A stretch of DNA of 7,775 nucleotides from an uncultured Bacilli bacterium (GTDB taxonomy: Bacteria > Bacillota_I > Bacilli_A > RF39 > UBA660), in contig CAKOOW010000047.1 of NCBI GenBank assembly GCA_934098445.1, positions 1 to 7,775 on the forward strand, written 5' to 3'. Each line of letters begins with the position of its first letter. The stretch's first letter is position 1. Below the pieces are notes generated by a model. That model made no database searches, had not been told where the DNA came from, and worked only from the letters and a program-made list of their open reading frames with translations. The translations under genes and the position numbers were made by a program. Positions 1 through 6,232 of this stretch are shown in pieces.

Positions 1-102
1 ATATATTGGCGGTCGAAGTCGATTTTTGTTCATAAATTGCTAAATTTCTTCAAAAAATGGCAAAAAATGCTAAATTTATTATATATTTCCACTTTTAGAT
101 AA
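1..102. other. Window-edge region, no gene confidently called
   Basis: This AT-rich stretch lies beyond the terminator of the glycine-rich protein gene. A consensus TATAAT lies on the minus strand at 78-83, and a minus-strand ATG at 31-33 opens a frame that runs off the window (it begins MNKNRLRPPIY). No convincing -35 or ribosome binding site supports it. The plus-strand frame is also open from base 1 to a TAA at 100-102, giving a 33-residue lysine- and phenylalanine-rich tail. The ten-base sequence TGCTAAATTT occurs twice, at 38-47 and 68-77. The first 22 bases are clearly more GC-rich than what follows. Either strand could hold the end of a gene, but I cannot choose from this window. Confidence 0.2.
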
Positions 103-129
103 CAAAAAAGCTATAGATTTCTCTATAGT
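103..129 (-). terminator. Intrinsic terminator after the glycine-rich protein gene
   Basis: On the minus strand the sequence reads CTATAGA, loop GAAA, TCTATAG, then C and six T. The 7-bp stem is perfect, the loop is a GNRA-type tetraloop, and the T-tract (104-109) sits where expected for Rho-independent termination. It lies about 37 bases after the stop codon of the gene ending at 166. Confidence 0.85.
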
Positions 130-134
130 CGTTT

Positions 135-161
135 GGGAAATAATCTTGGAAAATATTTCCC
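135..161. repeat. Inverted repeat between gene stop and terminator
   Basis: GGGAAATA (135-142) is matched by its exact reverse complement TATTTCCC (154-161) across an 11-base loop. It begins only a few bases after the stop codon of the gene ending at 166. It has no T-tract, so it is more likely a 3'-UTR hairpin protecting or assisting the terminator at 103-129 than a terminator itself. Confidence 0.5.
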
Positions 162-165
162 ATAA

Positions 166-1311
166 TCATTCGCTCGCACTTATTAAAGTTATTCTCGCAT
201 AACCATTTCCAGTATTTCCTGTTATCATTGAGTTATCGCTATACGATGGCATACCCGTATACTCCCCTTTTTTTGTAGTCCATTTATAACCGCTACCGTC
301 AATCAATACTGTATCAGTAAAGTACAAACCAGAATAATGAATACTTTGTCCTGTATGAACGATATTATCTTCGGTACTTTCTTCTCTTATTGCATCACAT
401 CCATTATGACCAGAAATAAATGATGAACCACCGGCTCCTCCTGTCCATGTGTCAGAATATCCACCATAGTATCCTCCTCCTCCACCAGATGTGGAATCAG
501 CTCTTCCTATTCCAAACTTGTAGCCAGATGTTTGAGTAGATGGATTTATTTTGGCAGTATCTTCGTTTTTTTTCGCAGCTATATAAGACTCTAAACCACC
601 AGCATTACCACCAATAGCACACCATTTGGATGAAGTAAAGAAGTTTGCACCGCCGCCACCACCAGCGACCATAATTCTTGATTTTAAAGACAAAAAACTA
701 TTCCATATTTCATTAACTAATCGAATATCAGTAGCACCGCCGCCTCCACAAAAGTACCTTTTTTCCCACTTCGTATCACCAGAAGCTCCACCACCATTAT
801 AGGCACCATCGATTTTTCCATCTGTTCCTTCCTTGCAAATGTTTGTCGCTCCAACATAGATATATAAATTTGTTTTTTCACCCAATAATATTTTTCCTGA
901 AGTATAGCCACCATATCCGCCATGATACTCTTCGCTATATGTTCCACCACTTGCGCCCCATAATTCTATCCTGTAAGTTCCAGTAACTGGAACAGTAAAA
1001 GTTTGTTCATCACCAGTATAGTCAAAATTAAAGACCGTTTGTCCTTGATAGAAATATAGATTACATTTAGTCTTTTGACTTAAATTATTAATAATTAAAC
1101 TCCAAGAATCATTATTCCAAGATGCTTTAACATCATTATCACAAACTGCCTTTTGAAACAGAGCTTCGCCTTTTTTAGGAATACTGCCTTGATACTCATC
1201 ATTTACATAAACAGCTAAGTCTTGAGAACTATTTCCGATATTAATTATCTTCATAAAGATAAAACTCAATAAAATTATAACTGTTAATAATAATAGTTTC
1301 TGTTTTGTCAT
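166..1311 (-). CDS. Membrane-anchored glycine-rich surface protein (ALK/LTK glycine-rich domain type)
   Basis: This 381-residue protein is probably displayed outside the membrane. Residues 5-25 form an uncleaved-looking signal anchor after a short KQK stretch. Residues about 27-90 form a small module with two cysteines (57 and 83). From about 92 to the end runs a glycine-rich domain: TGDEQTFTVPVTGTYRIELW at 99-118, GGGGGATDIRL at about 188-197, SRIMVAGGGGG at 211-221, a GGGGGYYGG run near 276, GGSSFISGH near 294, and a closing NGYARITL. These are hallmarks of the bacterial members of the family that includes the glycine-rich domain of animal ALK/LTK receptors; their bacterial role is unknown, and adhesion or matrix formation is inference. 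No LPXTG motif is present. AAGGTG (1317-1322) lies 5 bases before the ATG. The stop is TGA, and a terminator follows at 103-129. The upstream region holds unusual inverted repeats. Confidence 0.88.
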   Translation of the reverse strand: MTKQKLLLLTVIILLSFIFMKIINIGNSSQDLAVYVNDEYQGSIPKKGEALFQKAVCDNDVKASWNNDSWSLIINNLSQKTKCNLYFYQGQTVFNFDYTGDEQTFTVPVTGTYRIELWGASGGTYSEEYHGGYGGYTSGKILLGEKTNLYIYVGATNICKEGTDGKIDGAYNGGGASGDTKWEKRYFCGGGGATDIRLVNEIWNSFLSLKSRIMVAGGGGGANFFTSSKWCAIGGNAGGLESYIAAKKNEDTAKINPSTQTSGYKFGIGRADSTSGGGGGYYGGYSDTWTGGAGGSSFISGHNGCDAIREESTEDNIVHTGQSIHYSGLYFTDTVLIDGSGYKWTTKKGEYTGMPSYSDNSMITGNTGNGYARITLISASE

Positions 1312-1332
1312 ATCATCACCTTATATCATTAT

Positions 1333-1352
1333 TTTCATAGAGTTCATAACTC
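1333..1352 (-). repeat. Inverted repeat copy B, next to the surface gene's ribosome binding site
   Basis: On the minus strand this reads GAGTTATGAACTCTATGAAA, identical over 20 bases to the plus strand at 1593-1612. It also contains its own small dyad (GAGTT, ATG, AACTC). It lies about 11 bases upstream of the AAGGTG ribosome binding site of the gene starting at 1311, so a bound protein or a fold here could affect translation or transcription of that gene. Confidence 0.85.
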
Positions 1353-1389
1353 CAAGAAAATGCTAGGTGAATACTGGGTTCTAAGTTTA

Positions 1390-1408
1390 TTTGACCATAA
1401 TTTTGACT
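1390..1408. repeat. Direct repeat copy 1 (GTCAAA half-sites)
   Basis: The minus strand reads AGTCAAAATTATGGTCAAA. It matches 1482-1500 with one mismatch in 19, 92 bases away. Each copy contains two GTCAAA half-sites 11 bases apart, about one helical turn, which is a typical spacing for a protein that binds tandem sites. The binding protein is unknown. Confidence 0.75.
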
Positions 1409-1481
1409 AGAAATTATTTAGCATTTAATTTATAAACTAACCTTTCAATCCCTTATAGTTACTAAACTCGCAAGATAATTT

Positions 1482-1500
1482 TTTGACCAGAATTTTGACT
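1482..1500. repeat. Direct repeat copy 2 (GTCAAA half-sites)
   Basis: The minus strand reads AGTCAAAATTCTGGTCAAA, the partner of 1390-1408 with a single substitution (C for A). It is in the same orientation, and both copies lie between the inverted repeats at 1333-1352 and 1593-1612. Confidence 0.75.
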
Positions 1501-1584
1501 AAAAACTTTTTAAATATCTTATAAAATTAAGCCTTTTTTTATGCTAAAATAAAGATAATGAAGGAAATTTTTAAAGGAAATATC

Positions 1585-1613
1585 CTTTCATAGAGTTATG
1601 AACTCTATGAAAG
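1585..1613. repeat. Near-perfect 29-bp palindrome containing inverted repeat copy A
   Basis: The arms CTTTCATAGAGTT and AACTCTATGAAAG are exact 13-bp reverse complements around a 3-base centre ATG. No T-tract follows on either strand, so it is not an ordinary intrinsic terminator. On the minus strand it overlaps the possible -10 element CATAAC downstream of TTGACA (1618-1623), as an operator would. Its inner 20 bases (1593-1612) recur in inverted orientation at 1333-1352. Confidence 0.85.
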
Positions 1614-1632
1614 AAAGTGTCAACTAAACGTC

Positions 1633-1657
1633 AAAAAAAGTGTCCATTTTAGAACAC
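1633..1657 (-). terminator. Intrinsic terminator overlapping the stop of the AI-2E family gene
   Basis: On the minus strand GTGTTC, loop TAAAAT, GGACAC forms a 6-bp stem with one T-G wobble, followed directly by seven T (1633-1639). The TAA stop codon of the transporter gene lies in the loop, so the last codons form one arm of the terminator. Confidence 0.8.
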
Positions 1658-2797
1658 ATCTTTATTAAACCAATTATATTTATCTGCCAAGAAACGGTAT
1701 AAAACTTTAAATAAACTAAGGATAGGAGTAGCTAAAATCATCCCTACAATTCCAAAGAAATGTCCAAATACTAATAAACCAAGTATTATTGACACAGGAT
1801 GAAGTTGCATCGTTTTACTCATAACAACCGGTTGTAAAACATAGTTTTCAACTAACTGAACAATTACCGCTACTATTAAAGTTATAATCCCAATAATTGG
1901 ATTCTGAGAAAATCCTACTATTACGGCAGCTACTCCCCCAATATAAGGACCAATATAAGGAATTAAATCCGTAATCCCACAAAGAAGTCCAAATAAAATT
2001 GGGGACTTTAAACCTGCAAAAGCAAACCCTATCGAATCACAAACAAAGACCATAAATGCTACTAAAAGAGTCCCATTCACACATTTTCTTAACTCATTAG
2101 CAATATCATCGACTAATTTTTTCGTTTCCATTTTATGTGATTTAGGAATATACTTTAATAAATGATCAGTTACATTATCAAAATCAAATAATAAATAAAT
2201 GCCAACAACTAAAGAAATACCAATTGTCCCTAAACCACTTACTAAAGAACCAGCAATACTAACAATCGTAGTAGGTAAATTATTAGCAATCCCTCCCGCT
2301 AAGTTTTCCATTGTTTTGAAAATATTATTTTCTATTTCCGTAACATTAACCATTTCACTACTAGAAAATTTATCCAAGAAAGTTGTAATCCACTCCTTTA
2401 ATTGATTAAAGATACTAGGTAAAGCAACAACTAAATCATTTAACTGATTATAGATAGTGGGAATTAACATTCCAAAAAAAGCAAACATAATAACAATAAA
2501 TGCTAAATATACCGTTATACAAGCAATTCCTCTTTTCCAACCTCGGTTTTCTAACCTTACCACAATTGGATTAAATAACCAAGCTAAGACAAAACCAATA
2601 AAAAACGGTGTTGCCACACTTAAAAGAGTAACAATTAACTTTAAAATTCCCCATTCTTTAATAATTAAAGTCCCTAAAAAGATAATCCCTATAATCATCA
2701 TAATATAGACTAAATGTAGGATTTTTTTAGATAAACCCACAACTTCATTAACATCCGAGACATTAATCTTATTATTAATTTTTTTATTATTATCCAT
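1649..2797 (-). CDS. AI-2E/PerM-family integral membrane transporter
   Basis: This 382-residue polytopic membrane protein has the usual length and layout of the family named after E. coli TqsA. A charged cytoplasmic N-terminus (1-25) is followed by hydrophobic segments near 28-46, 53-75 and 92-113, then a long polar linker (about 115-170) and further segments near 174-204, 240-265, 265-312 and 333-368. The family signatures are present: DLIPYIGPYIGG at about 277-288, ENYVLQPVVM at 317-326, and HPVSIILGLLVFG near 333-345. Members export autoinducer-2 or act as Na+(Li+)/H+ antiporters, and many are uncharacterised; sequence alone cannot name the substrate here. AAGGAGG (2804-2810) sits close before the ATG. 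An extended -10 promoter precedes it and a terminator overlaps its stop, so it looks monocistronic. Confidence 0.9.
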   Translation of the reverse strand: MDNNKKINNKINVSDVNEVVGLSKKILHLVYIMMIIGIIFLGTLIIKEWGILKLIVTLLSVATPFFIGFVLAWLFNPIVVRLENRGWKRGIACITVYLAFIVIMFAFFGMLIPTIYNQLNDLVVALPSIFNQLKEWITTFLDKFSSSEMVNVTEIENNIFKTMENLAGGIANNLPTTIVSIAGSLVSGLGTIGISLVVGIYLLFDFDNVTDHLLKYIPKSHKMETKKLVDDIANELRKCVNGTLLVAFMVFVCDSIGFAFAGLKSPILFGLLCGITDLIPYIGPYIGGVAAVIVGFSQNPIIGIITLIVAVIVQLVENYVLQPVVMSKTMQLHPVSIILGLLVFGHFFGIVGMILATPILSLFKVLYRFLADKYNWFNKDVF

Positions 2798-2824
2798 AGT
2801 ATCCCTCCTTAAAAATATATTCTA

Positions 2825-2833
2825 AATATATCA
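2825..2833 (-). promoter_or_regulatory. Extended -10 promoter for the AI-2E family gene
   Basis: The minus strand reads TGATATATT, a TGN extension followed by TATATT (five of six to consensus). The -35 region is poor, which an extended -10 can tolerate. It lies just downstream of the terminator at 2843-2868 and about 14 bases upstream of AAGGAGG, giving a short leader. The placement is convincing; the motif itself is modest in AT-rich DNA. Confidence 0.5.
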
Positions 2834-2842
2834 CAGATATGG

Positions 2843-2868
2843 AAAAAAGAACATACTTTTTGTATGTT
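2843..2868 (-). terminator. Intrinsic terminator after the small membrane protein gene
   Basis: On the minus strand AACATAC, loop AAAAA, GTATGTT forms a perfect 7-bp stem, followed by C and six T (2843-2848). The first two bases of the stem are also the last two of the TAA stop of the small gene ending at 2867. It separates that gene from the transporter transcription unit. Confidence 0.85.
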
Positions 2869-2998
2869 ATAGTAAATTAACTTCATCTAATATTTCATTA
2901 AATAAAGCTTCATACTTTAGTTTAACTATTTTTTCATAAGCCATATAGGAAAAAACAGCTAAACCCATTCCTAAAGATATATTAAGTATTTTTTTCAT
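2867..2998 (-). CDS. Small 43-residue protein with one N-terminal membrane segment
   Basis: This short gene begins MKKILNISLGMGLAVFSYMA. Two lysines precede a hydrophobic stretch (about residues 4-20), followed by a charged, probably helical tail rich in K and E (21-43) that ends in two leucines. AAAGGA lies 5 bases before the ATG, and the TAA stop is embedded in a perfect intrinsic terminator, so start and end signals are both present. It begins 46 bases after the recD2 stop and probably shares its transcript. The predicted topology is a single-pass inner-membrane peptide with a short cytoplasmic or surface tail. I do not recognise a family and assign no function; the link to RecD2 may be only positional. 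Confidence 0.75.
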   Translation of the reverse strand: MKKILNISLGMGLAVFSYMAYEKIVKLKYEALFNEILDEVNLL

Positions 2999-3044
2999 AC
3001 CAATCCTTTCTAAGATTAGTATGATTACTATTCTTAAAAATATA

Positions 3045-5237
3045 CTAAATATATTTTAATAATTGGTCTTTTAATGAAGTCTTTCGATCCATACTATAAT
3101 TATTATTAACCCCCATTAAAAAAGCCTCAACATTTCCTACTAACATTAAACTCTTTTTAGCTCTTGATACCCCTGTATAAATAAGTTTATTATAAAGCAT
3201 CTTATAGTAGCTACTACATACGGGCATAATGACATTAACAAATTCACTTCCTTGCGCTTTATGAATCGAAATAGCATAAGCAAGTCTTACATTAATCATC
3301 TCACTAGTTGTCAAACTAACTAAATTACCATCAAAATCAATATTAACATTTAAAGCCTTCGTATTATTAACACTTACAATACTATCGATATACCCAATAT
3401 CTCCATTATAAATACCTCTTTCCGGATCATTTACTAACTGTAAGACTTTATCGCCAACTCTAAAAGTTATATCTCCTATCTTAATCTCTCTTTTCTTATC
3501 ACTCTTAGGATTAAATAAATCTCTTAAATGATTATTTAAATTATCTATCCCATTAATTCCCTTATATATAGGCGCTAAGACTTGAATATCTTTATCTGTA
3601 TGTCCCCTCTTAATCGATAATTCACAAACTCTATTAACACTTTCCAATACTTTACTATTATCTACTCTTAAGAAATTATAATCATCTTTCTTACTAAGAA
3701 AATCACTCGTAATATCTTTATTTTTAATCTCTTTAGCTAAATATGGTATATAAGAATTCTCACTTTGTCTATGAATAGTCTCTAAAGGACAAAAATTAAA
3801 TAAATCACTATCAATTAAGTCTTTTAAGACTAACCCACATCCTACCGATGGTAACTGATCCTTATCTCCTACTAATATTATCTGAATAGTATTGGTAAGT
3901 CCTAAGAGTAAATGATACATAAGATTCGTATCAATCATACTTACTTCATCAATAATAATTAATCTCTGGTAATTTTGATTAAACTCATCAACTTGAAATT
4001 CATTCGTATCTTTATTCCATTTTAAATACTTATGAATAGTAGAAGCCCCTAGACCCGTCGCTTCACTTAGTCTTTTCGAAGCTCTACCTGTCGGTGCTAA
4101 AAGAGCAATATAGGAATTAACATTACTAGGACTCAGATTATACATCTTCATATAAATACTTGTAATCGCCTTAATAATAGTTGTCTTCCCGGTCCCTGGA
4201 CCTCCCGTTATAATACTTATTCTATTCTCTAGACTTCTTTTAATCGCCCTTTTCTGTTCGGCATCATAAGTAACATCTAACTTCTCTTCTAACTTTTCTA
4301 TCTCTGTATCAATCATGCTAATATTCTTCCCCGTAATTGGTAAACTATTAATATAATTAAGTTTTTTAGCTATCTCTACTTCCATCGAATAAGTATTATT
4401 TAAGTATATTCTTTTCTCATCTCTATATATATCTTTATTACTCTCTAAAGACTCTATAACCTCTTCTAGATAACTAACATCAACAATATTAAAATAAGTC
4501 TTTAAACCATCCCTAATCTCTTCTAAATAAAAATAAGTATCCCCATTTCTAATCTCTAGTAGTCTAATAGTCTCTAAAACACAATTCTTAACCCTTAAAG
4601 TCTCATCAGGATTTTCTCCACTTAAATATATATTATCTAATTTCTTAAAATCAATTATCTCTTTTAAAGCATAAGGATTAGTCTTAGCTATACTTAAAGC
4701 ATTCTTCTGAAACTTATTAATAATATTTAAAGCCTCATTAATCGAAAAACCCATCTCTTTTAACTTAATTAAATCATCATCAACACTACTATTACTCATA
4801 ATAGAACTATATATCTTTAAAGCTTTCTTTTCCGTCATTTTCGGCACTGTCATTAAGATACTCTTATCTTCCTTAATCTTCTTAATCGCCTCATTTCCTA
4901 AAGTATCTACTATTCTTTTCGCCGTAGCTTCTCCACATCCCTTAATTAAATCACTCGTTAAAAACTCAATAACCGCCTCATACCCTGTAACTTCCATTTT
5001 CTTATAATCTGTAACATTATACTGATAACCATACTTTTCTTTATAGATTAAATTACCTTCCATCTCATAGTTATCCCCTACTTGTAAAGTCCCAAAATAC
5101 CCAGTAAAATGAAGTGATTTTCCTAAGAACTCTTCTAATTCTTTATCATTAGTCTCTCTAACCTTTAAAACTCCTACTTTATAATTACTCTCTGCTTCAT
5201 AGATAATAACACGTACTTTTCCTCTTATGTAGCCCAC
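3045..5237 (-). CDS. recD2: RecD2-type ATP-dependent DNA helicase (SF1B)
   Basis: This is a 730-residue 5'-3' DNA helicase of the RecD2 (YrrC) type found in Gram-positive bacteria without RecBC, where it acts in DNA repair and replication-fork maintenance. The order is a beta-rich N-terminal domain (about 1-90), a helix-hairpin-helix region (about 95-190, near TSDLIKGCGEATAKRIV), a Q-motif segment (DAEQKRAI, near 325), Walker A GGPGTGKT near 345, APTGRASKRL near 381, Walker B IIDEVSMID near 428, motif III GDKDQLPSVG near 457, IHRQ near 488, HKAQGSEF near 659 and the arginine-finger motif YTGVSRAKK near 687. All helicase motifs are intact. I chose the GTG at 5235-5237 because AGGTG (5244-5248) lies 6 bases before it. 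An in-frame GTG at 5246 would leave almost no leader behind the promoter at 5255-5283. The stop is TAG. Confidence 0.93.
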   Translation of the reverse strand: MGYIRGKVRVIIYEAESNYKVGVLKVRETNDKELEEFLGKSLHFTGYFGTLQVGDNYEMEGNLIYKEKYGYQYNVTDYKKMEVTGYEAVIEFLTSDLIKGCGEATAKRIVDTLGNEAIKKIKEDKSILMTVPKMTEKKALKIYSSIMSNSSVDDDLIKLKEMGFSINEALNIINKFQKNALSIAKTNPYALKEIIDFKKLDNIYLSGENPDETLRVKNCVLETIRLLEIRNGDTYFYLEEIRDGLKTYFNIVDVSYLEEVIESLESNKDIYRDEKRIYLNNTYSMEVEIAKKLNYINSLPITGKNISMIDTEIEKLEEKLDVTYDAEQKRAIKRSLENRISIITGGPGTGKTTIIKAITSIYMKMYNLSPSNVNSYIALLAPTGRASKRLSEATGLGASTIHKYLKWNKDTNEFQVDEFNQNYQRLIIIDEVSMIDTNLMYHLLLGLTNTIQIILVGDKDQLPSVGCGLVLKDLIDSDLFNFCPLETIHRQSENSYIPYLAKEIKNKDITSDFLSKKDDYNFLRVDNSKVLESVNRVCELSIKRGHTDKDIQVLAPIYKGINGIDNLNNHLRDLFNPKSDKKREIKIGDITFRVGDKVLQLVNDPERGIYNGDIGYIDSIVSVNNTKALNVNIDFDGNLVSLTTSEMINVRLAYAISIHKAQGSEFVNVIMPVCSSYYKMLYNKLIYTGVSRAKKSLMLVGNVEAFLMGVNNNYSMDRKTSLKDQLLKYI

Positions 5238-5254
5238 ATCAATCACCTGGTCTT

Positions 5255-5283
5255 ATTATAAAATGTTTTATTTCTTTAGTAAA
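5255..5283 (-). promoter_or_regulatory. Promoter of recD2
   Basis: On the minus strand TTTACT (5278-5283, four of six to TTGACA) is followed after exactly 17 bases by a perfect TATAAT (5255-5260). The expected transcription start falls around 5248, essentially at the AGGTG ribosome binding site, so the leader would be only about ten bases. It lies in the 48-base gap after the metallophosphoesterase gene and allows recD2 to be transcribed independently of it. Confidence 0.6.
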
Positions 5284-5285
5284 TA

Positions 5286-6200
5286 CTAACCTCTTCTTAA
5301 GACTCTTTTTAATTCTAATTCCTGTACTCCTAAATGAGTTAATTTATTTCCATCGAATGTTAAATTCTCTAGTCTAATACTTTCTATAAAATTCTTATTT
5401 AAATAAGTTTCCATAACTAAAAATGATGGTATTATTCCCATAGACTCTGGTACATAATTAGATAAAGCTGGTATAAAGATAGCAACATTTTCTTTATATA
5501 TTTTAATCTTATAATGATGAGAATGTCCTACTAAGATAAACCTTTTCCAAGGAAGATTATTCTCTTCACAAGACAAAGGATGATACATATAGATACTATC
5601 TTTCTTTAGATTAATCCTTCCTTCTCCAACCCCACTAATCGCAAAATCTAATCTATTAGTTTCTAATAAGTATTTAAAATTAATCCCCTCTTTAGTTAAA
5701 CACTTAATATCATGATTACCTAATACACATATATTTAGAATATTCTTATCAAAAGGATGCTTCTCTATAAAATAGAAACACTGTTCCATCATCGTTTGAT
5801 TGATATTCTTTCTCTCTTTAGTTAATCCATTTATTAAATCTCCCCCATTTATAATAAGATGAATCCCTTCTTTAGAAGCATACTCGTATACAAGATTAAG
5901 TAAGTCTAACCGTTCTTCTCTAGTCCCTAGATGTAAATCCGAGATTAAAATACTCTTAAAACTATTCTTACTCATAAGAATATCTATATCTTTAGAACTA
6001 TCCCCCTCTAAATCTTTATTAGGAATATATAAAGTATTCCCCTCTAAAGTATATTTCTTATTATATAAGACTCCCTTATTCTTTAGACTAATTAAAATAT
6101 TCTTTAGATCCATTAAATCTATCTTTAAGATATTACATATCTCTTTATTATTCTTCCCTTGTCTTATTAATTCCATTGTTTTTATTTCTCTATTAACCAT
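5286..6200 (-). CDS. Metallophosphoesterase with N-terminal helix-turn-helix-like segment
   Basis: This 304-residue calcineurin-like phosphoesterase has all the dimetal motifs: DLH (88-90), GGD (119-121), GNHD (161-164), a histidine in YHP (207) and GHSHH (225-229). The product should be a Mn/Fe-type phosphatase, phosphodiesterase or nuclease; the substrate cannot be read from the sequence. Residues about 5-50 (ending near NKGVLY) are helical with the alternation of a helix-turn-helix or winged-helix unit, then a short basic linker leads to the catalytic domain at about 80. No signal peptide is seen, so it should act in the cytoplasm. AGGAG (6207-6211) sits 6 bases before the ATG. It lies directly upstream of recD2, suggesting a nucleic-acid role, but this is inference. 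The stop is TAG. Confidence 0.88.
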   Translation of the reverse strand: MVNREIKTMELIRQGKNNKEICNILKIDLMDLKNILISLKNKGVLYNKKYTLEGNTLYIPNKDLEGDSSKDIDILMSKNSFKSILISDLHLGTREERLDLLNLVYEYASKEGIHLIINGGDLINGLTKERKNINQTMMEQCFYFIEKHPFDKNILNICVLGNHDIKCLTKEGINFKYLLETNRLDFAISGVGEGRINLKKDSIYMYHPLSCEENNLPWKRFILVGHSHHYKIKIYKENVAIFIPALSNYVPESMGIIPSFLVMETYLNKNFIESIRLENLTFDGNKLTHLGVQELELKRVLRRG

Positions 6201-6210
6201 ACTATTCTCC

Positions 6211-6226
6211 TAGTATAATTATACTA
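6211..6226. promoter_or_regulatory. 16-bp perfect palindrome overlapping the -10 of the metallophosphoesterase gene
   Basis: TAGTATAATTATACTA reads the same on both strands. On the minus strand it contains a perfect TATAAT (6218-6223), and its lower end abuts the AGGAG ribosome binding site. No good -35 is present, since that position falls in the terminator T-tract and stem of the preceding gene. It may be only the AT-rich -10 region, or an operator; the HTH-like segment of the downstream gene makes self-regulation conceivable. Confidence 0.4.
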
Positions 6227-6232
6227 TACTAT

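Larger units (their letters stand above)
1312..1632. promoter_or_regulatory. Long non-coding control region upstream of the glycine-rich protein gene
   Basis: This stretch of about 320 bases holds no plausible gene on either strand. It contains two inverted copies of a 20-base sequence (1333-1352 and 1593-1612), two near-identical 19-base direct repeats built from GTCAAA half-sites (1390-1408 and 1482-1500), and a minus-strand TTGACA (1618-1623) placed 17 bases before a weak CATAAC (1595-1600). That pair could be a promoter for the surface protein gene with an unusually long leader of nearly 300 bases. I found no better -35/-10 pair close to the start at 1311. The amount of dyad symmetry suggests regulation or recombination rather than simple spacer. 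Confidence 0.5.

Noticed and set aside
160..170. Use of a Mycoplasma-type code in which TGA encodes tryptophan
   Set aside because: The TGA at 166-168 ends the glycine-rich protein right before hairpins and a terminator, and tryptophan is encoded by TGG throughout.
717..950. Alternative minus-strand frame inside the glycine-rich protein gene
   Set aside because: It overlaps the recognisable glycine-rich domain in another frame and has no recognisable motif of its own.
1312..1632. A DGR template repeat for the surface protein within this intergenic region
   Set aside because: I compared it by eye with 6339-6449 and found no shared stretch such as the TGGGCTTCCTCG or GGCGGAGTTAGA segments. 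It is also far too AT-rich.
1618..1657. Repeated GTGTC motifs resembling an insertion-sequence end
   Set aside because: One copy is fully explained as an arm of the transporter's intrinsic terminator. No transposase fragment or target duplication is visible.
2199..2708. Two plus-strand open frames antisense to the transporter gene
   Set aside because: They mirror the hydrophobic codons of a clear AI-2E family protein and show no ribosome binding sites or family resemblance.
3016..3048. Inverted repeat TTAGTAT / ATACTAA between recD2 and the small gene as a terminator
   Set aside because: The stem is only 7 bp of mostly A/T with a 19-base loop and no T-tract, so readthrough into the small gene is more likely.
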